A DNA stretch of 64,000 nt from Corythoichthys intestinalis. Its lineage: Eukaryota > Chordata > Actinopteri > Syngnathiformes > Syngnathidae. This document shows positions 46,386 through 56,481 of this stretch, piece after piece. The stretch spans positions 7,806,001 to 7,870,000 of the forward strand of contig NC_080395.1 of assembly GCF_030265065.1 (NCBI RefSeq), written 5' to 3'. Below the pieces are notes generated by a model. The model ran no database searches. It saw nothing but the letters and a program-made list of their open reading frames with translations, and had not been told where the DNA came from. Position numbers and translations under genes: made by a program. Each line of letters starts with the position of its first letter. The first letter of the stretch is position 1.

Positions 46386-46791
46386 TGCTGACACGATTCA
46401 TCGATTAACTCGAGTATTCAATTAGAAAAAATATTCGAATTAAATTTGGTTGCTTTGAGTATTCATTTAATTAAAGTGGCGTTGTAATGGTTTATTTTGA
46501 AAGTTTACATTTAGTTTATTGATTAGGGTGGATACCAGTGGCCCAGTCTGAACAGTAAGGATGGGAATCCAAATCCGATTCCAATTCGGAACCGGTTCCG
46601 AGTGTTTCGAGGCCTCGACATCACAATGAAAAAGCCTTAACAATCCCTTTAACGATTCCTAAAGACGCGTATTGCGTCGTGACGTGTCTTGTTGTCCAGA
46701 CGCATCAAACTAGCATGGCGCCAAGAGGAAAGAGTGTGAAAATGAAAGGTTACGACGGGTAAGCACGAGCATTGCAGCCATAAACATAACA

Positions 46792-46947
46792 ATGACAGCA
46801 CGTAGGTTCAAACGCTCGAAAGTGTGTCTTCACTTCACGAGGAAAAATTACAACAAAGCGACTTGCAGTCATTGCAAGGTGGAGATAACTGCATCGGGAG
46901 GGAATAGACTGCACTGTCCTCACCGAGACAGCTATACAGCTAGCTAA
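46792..46947 (+). pseudogene. BED-finger exon of a hAT transposase, truncated
   Basis: The frame MTARRFKRSKVCLHFTRKNY is followed by KATCSHCKVEITASGGN and then diverges to a stop before the His ligands. The first aromatic position is Cys where Trp is usual. It resembles the ZBED branch that reads TRxNYNKATCxHC. Confidence 0.55.
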
Positions 46948-47332
46948 ACTCCGAAATGTCGATACAGAAGACGTTGGTATAATTTGCTGACTTTATTCAA
47001 CCATCACTTGAAGAGTGAAACTAAAAATAGAAATGAAACAAATCAATTTCGTCCCCGATAACAAACAGGTTTGCATCAACGTAAATCAGCGATGATTAGC
47101 TGCTAATAACAGTATGGTTAGCATTCGTTCGCTAGCATTAGCACATCGTTCAAACCACTACACAACTGGATTTAAGTGTCCGATCGCGAGTGGAAACACA
47201 ACAACACAAAAGATGATACATACAGGCGTTGCCTCTGTAGATATTAACATTAACAAAGAACGTAGGCTCGTAGAAGTGCTTCCCTCTCTCACTTCGCACG
47301 CTCACTCGCTTGAATGCGGCATTTCTTCGGGT

Positions 47333-47724
47333 GCCCAAACTGCGGCCCGCGGCCCAAATACGGACCGCCTCCACATTTGGTCCGGCCATTTTGAATTTTT
47401 TTTTTTTTTCTTCAATCGTGTTATTTATTTCCTGGCCTTTTTCCTTGAAGAATTCAGAGCGGGTTATTTGGTTATTATCTATTTAATTAATAGTGTTTTT
47501 ATTATTAATTATTATTATTATATTATTATTTATATTTTATTTACTTTCATTCCGTGAAGAATCCAGAAAGGGTTATTTGACTGTGGCTTTCTGAAAAACA
47601 ATAATTTTTTACATTTATGCACTTCTGCAATCGTCACACTTTTTTTGTTACAAACTGACCCCGGCCTTCATCAGAGAAGGGAAAAGTTATGTGGCCCTCA
47701 CAGGAAAAAGTTTGGGGACCCCTG
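47333..47724. mobile_element. hAT-like element of the GGGGTCCCC family
   Basis: The interior matches 2692-2775 and 3702-3850; the right end is GTTTGGGGACCCCTG inverted to CAGGGGTCCCC at 2692. Its left end is degraded. Confidence 0.6.
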
Positions 47725-48200
47725 CTTTAACACATATTGCCAAACGCAGAACAACAACCTATCTCCCAATATATACCAATATTTTTTATTTCTATTAGAT
47801 AAATGTTTCAGTAAAATGTTACACATTCTTGTGTATTTGCCACTTATTGCCACAGTTAACATTGAGGCTTTGGGCCTCTTTTGATCTCGTTGTGAGTTTG
47901 TAAGGTTGTGAGTTCTGATTAAACAAACTCGATGCCAATCAAAACGTTTGTTGTTCTTTTTCCCCAAATTAGAATCGATAAGAGAATCGATAAAGAATCG
48001 AATCATTAAGCAATATCGATAATGGAATTGGAATCGTAAAAATCCTATCAATTCCCATCCCTAATGAACAGGCCCGGATCCGATTTGGACACTTTCTAAA
48101 ACTCGGTGTGAACTGCCAGTCGTAAAAATTGGATTTGAGGACGAAACAGATTGGAATCAGATATGCTTACAGTCTGAACGCAGCCTAAGAACTCTTTAGC

Positions 48201-48599
48201 TGTAGATGCAGTCAATGCACTTTATTATTAACACCTATCTTTCGTCATCTCTTTCACTGCCATTATTGTTAAGTCATTGACTGCCATTGACGGGCATAAA
48301 CGTCCATTCAGTTTGAAGGAGGAGGGACGGCAGCGAATGAACGAAACTGCCAGCTTCCCAGTTCATTGGATTGGACATCGACGACTGATGAACTAATTGA
48401 AATTCCCAACAGAAGGATGAGAATAGCTTGTTTCGCTGTAGATTATCCTTAAAATCTTCCCTGACCCATATATCAATAATTGTAGTATCGCCATATTGTG
48501 AAATTATCCTTCTCGTGAGCTTTGTATGGCAAGTCAGGTAAAGGAATTTTGCTCTACAGTCACAATCACTGATCACGGTCACATCAAATCAAGCATAAA
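48201..48599. other. Gene-free stretch with ATTGACTGCCATTGACG repeat
   Basis: A fish repeat containing GTCATTGACTGCCATTGACG occurs at 48270. I see no supported gene. Confidence 0.35.
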
Positions 48600-49145
48600 A
48601 AGTATAACAACTGATGTTGTGATCTTACCCTCATTTTCTTGTGTTTTTTCAGTCGCTCGTCGTGGCCTGGATTTCCTCACCTGGTCTTCCACGTCTCTAC
48701 TCTTTAGCTGGATGTTTTTGATTGGGTTGGCCTTTAAAACAAGTCGAAAAGCGTCTCGAAAAATTAAATGTAATCACTCTAATGTTAACCCTTAAAATAA
48801 AATTTACAATTCGGAAGTGGCATTTAGCTAAAGCATTCGAAATGCGTTCACGTGTCTTAGCTCGCTAGCTGAGCTAAACAAAACAAAGTTATGTAAACCT
48901 GGTAAGCATCAACATAAAGCCAAACGACTTCCACTAAGCTTTGAGATAGGACGTTTTAGGGCACCAGATTCTTACTTCGGTACTTACCCGATGAGAATAC
49001 TTTGAAGGAGCTCGTTAGGTGAGTAGGGAAAACGAAAGAACGGCAAGTCCCGGTTAAGTCTAGAGAGAGTGCTTCCGGAGCAGTGGTTCACTGAAAACAT
49101 TGACTCTAGCGCCCTCTAACGGTAGCCGTCATTGCTGGAGTATTA
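48600..49145 (-). promoter_or_regulatory. Duplicated cassette with splice-donor-like sites, copy C
   Basis: Counterpart of 3930-4655 and 25095-25790. It retains the minus-strand donor-like sites (near 48635, before GTAAGATC, and near 48985, before GTAAGTACC) and an open frame KSRDVEDQVRKSRPRRATE. The LINE starts immediately after its right end. Confidence 0.35.
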
Positions 49146-49692
49146 ACAGACCTTAGTAGCAGGCTTGCAGCCCAGCATCAATCAATGTAGACTGAGGCTT
49201 GATGTCTGCAATGAAACTTGAAGCATGTGATGGCAGTCTGCAGAAAAATGATTGAATCAAACAGATATGATGATGTGAAGTATGTTAATGAAAAGTGCAC
49301 CCTTAAAGAACCAGCATCTAGATTAGGCAACTATTATGAAGTCCAAAGTGCAATGCATTGTGCAAACAAAAGAAATAGTACATTCCTTGTATGGATCCCA
49401 AATGAGTAGGTTATCATATATATATACATCATGGCTAGATCATTGTATATCAACAGTGGATGCTCACACGTCACTGGCACAGATGGAAATTCTATATAAC
49501 ATGTCTACCTCAGATCACATCCCTGTGAAGATGGTTATAAGTTTTGCTAATGTCCCGAATACTGTTAAAGCGAAGAGAAATTTTAACCCAGATCTGGTAG
49601 TCTGATCTTCTCTTTCCAATGATGACATTACTTCCTATACTTCCGACACCGATGTACTGCTGAGCAACTTAAATCTGCCCAAGCAAGCAGTC

Positions 49693-51624
49693 ATGTGTAG
49701 AAACAATAACTGCTGTGATCCCAATCATAAAACAGATGTCATGGAAATGTATAATCACATTGTGTCAGCACTACTTGCTGCCAGTAAACCCCTTAGTACA
49801 CATAGGAGGAGGAGTAGAATTAGGCCTGGCTGGAACACTTATGTCGCTGAATTTTATGCAGAAGCCTGTGAAGCTACCAAAGCCTGGGCTTCGGCAGGTA
49901 GACCCAGGCAGGGCCCCATATTTGAATATAAGAAGTGTACGAATGCAAAATATAAATACGCACTACGGTACATCAAAAAGAACGAACAAACATTGAGGGC
50001 AGACTCCATGGCCAAGAAGTTATCTTGTAACAACACTAAAGCCTTTTGGAAGGAGGTGAGGCTTGCAACTAATTGCAAACCCTGCTTACCTTGCTCGATT
50101 GATGGCTTCTCGGGAGCTAATGCAATAGCTGCTTTCTGGCAACAGCATTACGAAAATCTTTTTAACTGTGTACTAACGGAACGCTGTCAAGTGAACAATG
50201 TTGAAGAGGTGTGCTCAATTAAGACCCATGAGGTCTTTCACGTCATTAAAAACTTATCAGTTAATAGGTCCACAGGTATGGATTCTATATCTGTCGAACA
50301 TCTTATGCATGCTAGTCCGAGGCTAGTTCCACTTCTTGCACTCTGCTTTACTTCCTTTATGGTTCACGGTTGTCTTCCTGACTCTATGATGTCGGTGATG
50401 CTGGTCCCTGTCATCAAGGATAAAGCAGGGCAAGTAAGCAGCTCGGACAATTACAGACCTATCGCCCTTGCTAGTGTTCTCTCTAAAGTATTTGAACTCC
50501 TCATGCTGGAGAGAGTTAGTACATTAATAAACTCTTCAGATAACCAGTTTGGCTTTAAACCTAGGCATGGCACAGACATGTGTATTTATGTTTTAAAAGA
50601 ATTGATCAACACCTATTTGAGGAAAAACTCGTCTATGTTTATGTGTTTTCTAGACGCTTCCAAAGCCTTTGATCGTGTAAATCACGGGAAGTTGTTTAGG
50701 AAATTAAGCCAAGCGGGGGTTCCCAATGACATCATAAGAATTCTTTTATATTGGTACACTCATCAAACTATGCAGGTTAAGTGGGACGGCTGTATGTCTG
50801 CCCCCTTCCAAGTTACCAATGGGGTCAGACAGGGGAGCATTTTGTCTCCAATTTTATTCAATTTTTATATGAATGACCTGTCAAAACTATTAAATAAGTG
50901 TAGAAATGGCTGCATGGTTGGTGGCTCGGTGGTCAACCATCTAATGTATGCAGATGATTGTGTGCTACTTAGCCCAAGCTCAGCAGGTCTACAGCAGCTA
51001 CTCAATGTGTGTTCCGGGTATGGGGAGTTACACAACATTAAATACAATGAATCAAAGAGTGTCATTATGATTTTAAGAACCAAAGAGGACAAACGGTTGG
51101 TTTTCCCTAATTTTAAGTTGTCTGGTCAAGTTTTAAAGTCCTGTAGTCAGGTAAAATACCTTGGTCATCTGCTCACGGACACTCTGACTGACAACGAGGA
51201 CATATTGCGACAGTGTCGCTCATTATATGTCCAAGCCAATGTTCTCTCTCGAAAATTTGGTCCATGCTCTGATGAGGTCAAGCTTGCCCTGTTCAAGGCT
51301 TATTGTACTCCCCTCTACACTGCGCATCTGTGGTCAAATTACACTAAGACAAGTTTTCAGAGACTGCAAGTGGCATACAATGATTCTTTGAGAATCTTGC
51401 TGAAAAGACCCAGATGGTGCAGTGCCTCTGAAATGTTTGTATCTGCTCGGGTGAATACTCTCCAGGCCCTTCTAAGGGTGCTAATGTTTAATTTTATTCA
51501 ACGTTTAAAATGCTCTGAAAATGTGATTGTCTGGGGTCTGACAAACATTTTACATAGTTCTACTCGCTGCTTGTCACTGTTCGGGAAGCACTGGAATAGG
51601 TGCCTTTTAAAACTGGGCCAATAG
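49693..51624 (+). CDS. LINE reverse transcriptase (ORF2 part), open for 643 codons
   Basis: The frame has the standard RT blocks: DNYRPIALASVLSKVFELLM (about residue 255), QFGFKPRHGTDMC, FLDASKAFDRVNH, NGVRQGSILSPILFNFYMND and the catalytic YADD near residue 420, then a thumb-like C-terminal part with LLKRPRW. It copies LINE RNA into DNA at a nick. There are no stops or shifts from 49693 to the terminal stop, but the endonuclease half upstream is in a different frame and incomplete. The listed start is only the first ATG; the protein once began further 5'. Confidence 0.85.
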   Translation: MCRNNNCCDPNHKTDVMEMYNHIVSALLAASKPLSTHRRRSRIRPGWNTYVAEFYAEACEATKAWASAGRPRQGPIFEYKKCTNAKYKYALRYIKKNEQTLRADSMAKKLSCNNTKAFWKEVRLATNCKPCLPCSIDGFSGANAIAAFWQQHYENLFNCVLTERCQVNNVEEVCSIKTHEVFHVIKNLSVNRSTGMDSISVEHLMHASPRLVPLLALCFTSFMVHGCLPDSMMSVMLVPVIKDKAGQVSSSDNYRPIALASVLSKVFELLMLERVSTLINSSDNQFGFKPRHGTDMCIYVLKELINTYLRKNSSMFMCFLDASKAFDRVNHGKLFRKLSQAGVPNDIIRILLYWYTHQTMQVKWDGCMSAPFQVTNGVRQGSILSPILFNFYMNDLSKLLNKCRNGCMVGGSVVNHLMYADDCVLLSPSSAGLQQLLNVCSGYGELHNIKYNESKSVIMILRTKEDKRLVFPNFKLSGQVLKSCSQVKYLGHLLTDTLTDNEDILRQCRSLYVQANVLSRKFGPCSDEVKLALFKAYCTPLYTAHLWSNYTKTSFQRLQVAYNDSLRILLKRPRWCSASEMFVSARVNTLQALLRVLMFNFIQRLKCSENVIVWGLTNILHSSTRCLSLFGKHWNRCLLKLGQ

Positions 51625-51742
51625 ATGGCCTAATTTTTGTATCACTGTAGTTTACCTTCTTTTATTGTTATGTTGTTTTTAGTTTTGTATGGTTTGTTCC
51701 CTTGTATTGTGTGGTTGTGGCTTGGACCTTGAGTCTGTTAAT

Positions 51743-51746
51743 AAAT

Positions 51747-51778
<32 letters not shown>

Positions 51779-51795
51779 ATATATATATATATATA
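51743..51795. repeat. (ATCT)n-(AT)n tail microsatellite
   Basis: A tandem ATCT run followed by AT marks the 3' tail of the LINE. Confidence 0.9.
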
Positions 51796-52370
51796 AATCA
51801 GATTAAAGTGTTATTTTATTTGATGTTGTTCACTGTTGAAACATTTATTACATTAAAGAAAAGTCTTTTTTGTTATTTCATATTTGATCACTCAAATCTC
51901 CTCTGCCATATCCCAAAAATGCGCGTCACCTTCTTGCTCATGAATCTCCATTTCCGATTGGCTCCTTTGCTGGGCTGTGGGATGGGCTGCGCTGTACCCC
52001 CCCCACCACCTCCCCGGGCTAGCTGGGTGGGAGTCGCGGCCTTGGCTTGGCGTCTGCGTGGCTGTTGCGTGCTTAGTGGGGCTCGCGTGCGGCGTGATGT
52101 GATTGGGGGCGCTCGGGTGGCGATTTGGAATTGGCGATGGGGCAACGTAGGGTCGGTCGCCAACAGGCTTACACTCACAAGGGATTCACACAATTACTGG
52201 GTTCTAGATCACAGAGCTGATTTGTGTCCACTCTACCCCTTTCAATCACTTAGCTTATAGACTCCCCACCCCTCTCCCCCTCTTTCCTGGTCAACAGGCC
52301 CCCCACATGGTGTCAACCGGAAATACATCTAGCTGACGATAGCACCAACATATTAGTAGTTAGTGTAGGC
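51796..52370. other. Unassigned stretch
   Basis: There is a GC-rich segment at 52000-52150 and a C-rich run at 52260-52310. Open frames exist on both strands (51888-52260) but are low-complexity Pro/Arg-rich and not recognisable. Confidence 0.3.
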
Positions 52371-53111
52371 GAGGGGTGTCCAAACATTTTGCAAAGGGGG
52401 CCAGATTTGGTGCGGCAAAAATTTGGGGGGGGCGACCTTGACTGACGTCCTTTATGTCAAACAATATATTTAAGCAAATTTTAGCGATCCATTCTGTGTG
52501 TCACATTTGCTTTATTATTTTTTTTAATTAATAATTTCAACAATCTCGCAACTAACTTTTGTGGCGTTCTCTTTCGACTCTCGGGCTCTTGCGAAATACT
52601 GCTCCTGTGAAATTAAACTAGCTTCAAGTTGCTTCAATTTCTCGCTACGGATCTTCCCTGTAATCTTGTCGTACATGTCAGCGTATCTTGTTTGGTAATA
52701 TCGCCTCACATTGAACTCTTTAAAAACAGCAACTGTCTTTTTGTAAATGAGGCATACAGTTGTTGCGTATTTTAGTGAAGAAACAGTCCAATTTCCACCT
52801 ATCCTTGAAGTGTCGGCCGTCGCAGTCAACGTTCTTTTTTTTTTTTTTTGTTGATTGTCGCCATTTTAAAAAATTTGGAGTAACGGCTACACGGGGTAAT
52901 GTTGCTTAGAGTGCTGCTGCCATTTCGTGGGTAAATGAGGAGCAGCATTTAGTGTGAAAGATACTTCATATGCTAGTAGCAGTACTGCTGACCAATTTAT
53001 TAAGTCTGTGTGTGGGCCAGACGTTATTAATTTTATGACAGATGCTGGGGGCCGGATGAAATTTGTCCACGGGCCGCATTTGGCCCCCGGGCCGGACTTT
53101 GGACATGTCTG
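52371..53111. mobile_element. hAT derivative, GGGGTGTCCAAAC ends, exact TSD
   Basis: Ends GAGGGGTGTCCAAAC and CTTTGGACATGTCTG, flanked by GTGTAGGC (52363-52370, 53112-53119). It retains a transposase N-terminal frame on the minus strand. Confidence 0.9.
52524..52829 (-). CDS. hAT transposase N-terminal fragment (GTF2IRD2/Charlie-type)
   Basis: The 101-residue frame contains KEFNVRRYYQTRYADMYDK, then SEKLKQLEASLISQEQYFAR and SKENATKVSCEI. This is the post-BED segment of Charlie-like hAT transposases and of host proteins derived from them (FNLKRHYQTKH..., EKLxxL...QQxxF). The His-x(4-5)-His of the BED finger appears degraded (YYQTRY). The catalytic part is deleted. Confidence 0.65.
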   Translation of the reverse strand: MTATADTSRIGGNWTVSSLKYATTVCLIYKKTVAVFKEFNVRRYYQTRYADMYDKITGKIRSEKLKQLEASLISQEQYFARARESKENATKVSCEIVEIIN

Positions 53112-54256
53112 GTGTAGGCGTTCAATGTATTTCTTGTTGTGTTTTTCTTTCTTCTCGTGTTTTTTTTCTGTTCCCCCATAACCCCTTCCTGTTCGCTGCT
53201 TCGTCATAATAAACGAGGTATGTTGAATGGGAGTATGTCATACTCTCAGTGTGAAACATTAAAACAGTTCAGAGCAACCGAGTACTTAGACTTCCATTCT
53301 CTGTGTCAAACAGCTGAACAGGACAGGTTTAAAAAATAATAATAAAAAATGTTCACAAAAAAGGAAGTCAGAAATGAACAAAAACGTTGAATAATAATAA
53401 CAATAAAAAGGTCAAGTAATTCTAGAACTCATCAGATTGGAAAATATTACAATGCACTCGACCAGGGGTCAGCAACCCGCGGCTCAAGAGCCACATGCGG
53501 TTCTTAAGCATTGCCGTAGTGGCTGGAGCTTTTTCAGAAATGTTGAAAAAAGGCAAAAGATGAGGACGGAAAATGTATATTTTGTGTTGTTTGTTTAGGA
53601 GAAAAAAATATGACACAAACATTCTTTTACTTCATTCATACTGTATGGAAGTTAAACGAGGCGGTATCGTACAACAGTAGTCACATTGTGTATCATTCTT
53701 TATAGGATGCACTTCAGGGAAAATTTAATCGTGGAGGCTCATTATCTATTTGTAGCCATCTTAGTCCTTTTGATAGTATGCTAATATAGATACATACAGC
53801 ATGTATTACATTCATCATAAGGATAATAAAGGCTTTTAATTTTTGGTGGCTCCAGACATATTTGTTTTTTTGGTCCCATATGGCTCTTACAATATTTTGG
53901 GTTGCAGACCCATGCACGAGACTAATCTTCCCTGAAACTATTGAAGTGTTGTTGCTCCATTTGCAACAATAGGGAAGAGCAGCATCAATGTATTTCAAAT
54001 GAACACAGTGAATAAGTAAAATAGCGAAATGCAGTAAGAAAGATATGGAACAGCCTCAACAGCAAGAGAAGTAGCCCAACTCATTCAAATAAAAGGTATC
54101 AAGAATATTGACTTGGTCTGGGGAAAAAAAGGACCTGCAAAATCATTGCTATATTTTTTTTCAAAAGCGAAATGGAGTTAGGAATTTTGAATACTTTTTC
54201 CATTGTAAATACGTGATAGAAATCTCAATATTTTCCCACACACTGCAATTGAAAGC
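53112..54256. other. Gene-free stretch containing one hAT-like element
   Basis: At 53463-53915 an element has inverted ends GGGGTCAGCAACCCGCGG and TTTTGGGTTGCAGACCC; flanks ATGCACTCGA/ATGCACGAGA are similar. It holds GAGCCACATGCGGTTCTT near the left and GTCCCATATGGCTCTTAC near the right. The remainder is AT-rich and shows no gene. Confidence 0.5.
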
Positions 54257-54408
54257 TTATCCCCCAATGTTGCTCCTTATGTGCGATTCTCGATGTCCTT
54301 TGTGAGTGAATCTTTTCCCACAAACTGAGCAGAGAAAAGGCTTTTCTCCAGTGTGTGTGCTTATGTGTTTCTTTAAATTTCCCTTAGGGGTGAATCTTTT
54401 ACCACAAT
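54257..54408 (-). CDS. Split ZNF gene, C-terminal piece (about 2 fingers and stop)
   Basis: On the minus strand it reads CGKRFTPKGNLKKHISTHTG, then FLCSVCGKRFTHKGHRESH and IRSNIGG with a TAA at 54257. The first finger lacks its beginning because a Harbinger-like element occupies the site; the missing part is at 59753-59868. The last finger has a shortened His region. It is the 3' end of the gene continued at 62693-64000. Confidence 0.75.
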
Positions 54409-54660
54409 CAAGGCCGAGTTATGCTTCCGCGTCAGACCTGCGCCGTCAAGGAAGACCTGATTTACGACACTGCGCCATAGCCTGACGTGTGCCTATTGAA
54501 TTTTCAAACCCTAGCGTCACGTCGACGCATATGACGTGGCGGAAATGGACTGTGATTGGTCCTCAGGCTGTTGTTTCCGGTTCAGCGCGAAATCACCTCC
54601 GTTGTAGAATAGAATAAAAAATTATTTTTCTACACGCAAAAATGGACTAAGCCAACGGGA

Positions 54661-54897
54661 GTGTCATCGAAGAGGCAGTCTCATCAATACATCATAAAGA
54701 TTGTCAAATGGCAAGGTCAGCGATTGAATAAAAAATGGAAGAACCACCGAGACGTGTGTGTTCGGAATCGAGTGGCCACGCGAAGCGGTGACCCAGTCGG
54801 CCAAACACTGCCAGCTTTTTATCACTTTATGTCGTATTTTTGGTTGGTTTGGCACTTCATCATTTATTGTGTACATATGTTTGCTGGGAGTCTGTGA
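54661..54897 (+). pseudogene. MADF/Myb-like protein exon of Harbinger element
   Basis: The text KKWKNHRDVCVRNRVATRSG followed by LPAFYHFMSYFWLVWHF is the second half of a MADF/Myb-SANT-like domain (usual form KWKNLRDxFVR). It is the DNA-binding partner that helps Harbinger transposase. The first half of the domain is out of frame or missing. Confidence 0.55.
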
Positions 54898-54999
54898 CTT
54901 TTTTACGGGTCACGCTTTGAGTATCTAAAGAATAAAACACAGGTTTGGTGCCAAAAGAGTTGTTTTGATGTTTATTTTTCAACAACAGACAGTTCACAC

Positions 55000-55265
55000 A
55001 CGATACATCACCACTGATGAGAATGCCTTGGTGCTTTTATGATAATATAAACATCAAGGCTTCCAATGCAGCTTGGGAAGTTCCACTGACGCCAGAAATC
55101 TGCTATGGCTTCCTACTGTCTGGTTGAAGAACACGGCCAACAAATCAGGCTGGAGGGCCTTGCAGATCTTGGACAAAACGCTGGATGCAGTGCTTGACGT
55201 CAATTTGAAGCTAGCAGCCACAGCTAGCTGGTTTCCACCCGAGGCTAGAACTCTCTATGCGGCAT
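55000..55265 (-). pseudogene. Harbinger transposase remnant (DDE_Tnp_4 type)
   Basis: Minus-strand text RVLASGGNQLAVAASFKLTS and STASSVLSKICKAL, then ELPKLHWKP, resembles the stretch before and into the first catalytic Asp of Harbinger transposases (RYLATG.S...A..F..S.S.VS.I...VC.AL; NFPNCIGSLDGKH). The GSLDG motif itself is damaged by a stop. The other catalytic parts are absent. Confidence 0.6.
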
Positions 55266-55651
55266 CAAAAGTTGGACAGACCGCCTCGAAACAGTCTTCT
55301 GCGTCGCCTGTGCCTCAACATTTGTAGGATGAACATTTATTCAACGTTGATGAGCTGAAGATCCACATTCAAGCGTTCCGTCTTGCATTTTTTTTTCTCC
55401 GTTAAACTAGACAATAGGAAGTCAACTAGGGCAGCAGCTATCGAATGTTTAAGTAATCGACAACAAATTCTATCGATTGAGTAATCGGATAATTTTTAAT
55501 TTTTTTTTTTTTAGGTAAAGAGCAATTATAAATATACATGAGAAAACAAGACATTTCATCTAATATTGAACCATTTTCAGTCAATCAGTGTCTTTATTTT
55601 CGATGTACATTTTTGAAAACAGCCAACAATTGCATCTCAGATGTACTCTCG

Positions 55652-56481
55652 GATCATAGAAGCAATGCCTCACATCAAAGTAATCCGCCTTAGGTGCGCT
55701 ATTTTCAGCTTGAACTCCTCAAGCTGAGTCCGATGGCTGGCTGGAGTCCTAGTGGCCATTGTTGAAATTCGCCCCCCCCGGCCCAGACGCACCCGCAGAC
55801 AGCACCAACCAAAACAAGTGCCGCTCGGCTGACGCTGCCCCGCGTGCGCCCGCCAGGAAGGCCAAATCTTGCGCGTCCTCTTATTTTAACCCTTTGTATT
55901 GACTCCATGTTTCAAAAGCTTGAAGAACACTCACTGAAAACAGGTTGACAATTTATTCGTCGACAATGGTAAAAACAAGGCAAAAACAGACGACGGAGGG
56001 ACAATTCTGGATCCAAAACAAGGCTATATGTTTCCGGGCAGAAAAAATCTGTCTTATCTCAGTGTCCAGTCTTTTTAAAGTCTTTGCTGAGGCGGGCCTT
56101 GTCGAAGGCGTTTCTGGGCGTTGCTTTTGGGTCATCCCCTCTGTGGCCGGTTTTGGGCGGCTTAGGTTCGTGCGCGGATTGGGACGCCCGCTATCAACTT
56201 TGCTGTCCGGGCTGGTTGTACTTGTTTTAGGACAAAGCGCTTTGTCCTTGGAGTTTGCTGGGAGAGCTGATTGCCAGAGTTGGTGTGTCAATCTTGTGAT
56301 AAGACAGCATTGTGTATCTCTTCTATTTCTTCTCATTAAACTATGGTGTTCTATTTATTTTATATTAGTAGTGTAGTCCTACCGTAAATATGAAAATGAT
56401 ATTATTTCCTGATTAATTATATTACGTGTGTTAGAGTAATGCAAACAGTTAGACGGTGCCTACGAGAACCTGTACCATATT
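55652..56481. other. Unassigned GC-rich insertion
   Basis: A GC-rich segment with a C-run at 55772 and open frames on both strands (55945-56376). The frames are mutually antisense and not recognisable. I see no inverted ends that would define it. Confidence 0.3.

Larger units (their letters stand above)
46556..48063. mobile_element. hAT element (GGATGGGAATC ends), near-exact TSD
   Basis: Ends TAAGGATGGGAATCC and AATTCCCATCCCTA, flanked by CTGAACAG/ATGAACAG (7 of 8). It keeps a BED exon at 46792. It is itself interrupted at 47333-47724 by a GGGGTCCCC-type hAT element whose right end is TTTGGGGACCCCTG. Confidence 0.8.
46386..48200. mobile_element. hAT-like element (CTGACACGATTCATCG), interrupted
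   Basis: The left part (46386-46547) is a relative of the 27880/29706 MITEs. It is cut by the hAT at 46556-48063. Sequence after 48072 (CGGATCCGATTTGGACAC) continues to about 48200 and resembles the ACAAAATCTGATTTTCAGCC region of the ZNF units; the relation is uncertain. Confidence 0.4.
49150..51795 (+). mobile_element. Non-LTR retrotransposon (LINE), 5'-truncated
   Basis: Endonuclease C-terminal text (SWLDHCISTVDAHTSLAQME, then TSDHIPV) at 49430-49525 precedes a long reverse transcriptase frame. It ends in a polyadenylation-like AATAAA and an (ATCT)n(AT)n tail at 51743-51795. The upstream edge at 49150 abuts the duplicated cassette. I cannot fix the clade; the NHLMYADD form differs from typical L1 or L2. 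Confidence 0.85.

Noticed and set aside
51888-52260. Two overlapping 100-150 aa frames in GC-rich sequence.
   Set aside because: They are low-complexity Arg/Pro-rich frames on opposite strands with no motif.
55652-56376. A possible long terminal repeat or novel gene in the GC-rich insertion.
   Set aside because: No inverted TG...CA ends, no second copy and no recognisable protein; both strands have antisense open frames, which the base composition explains.
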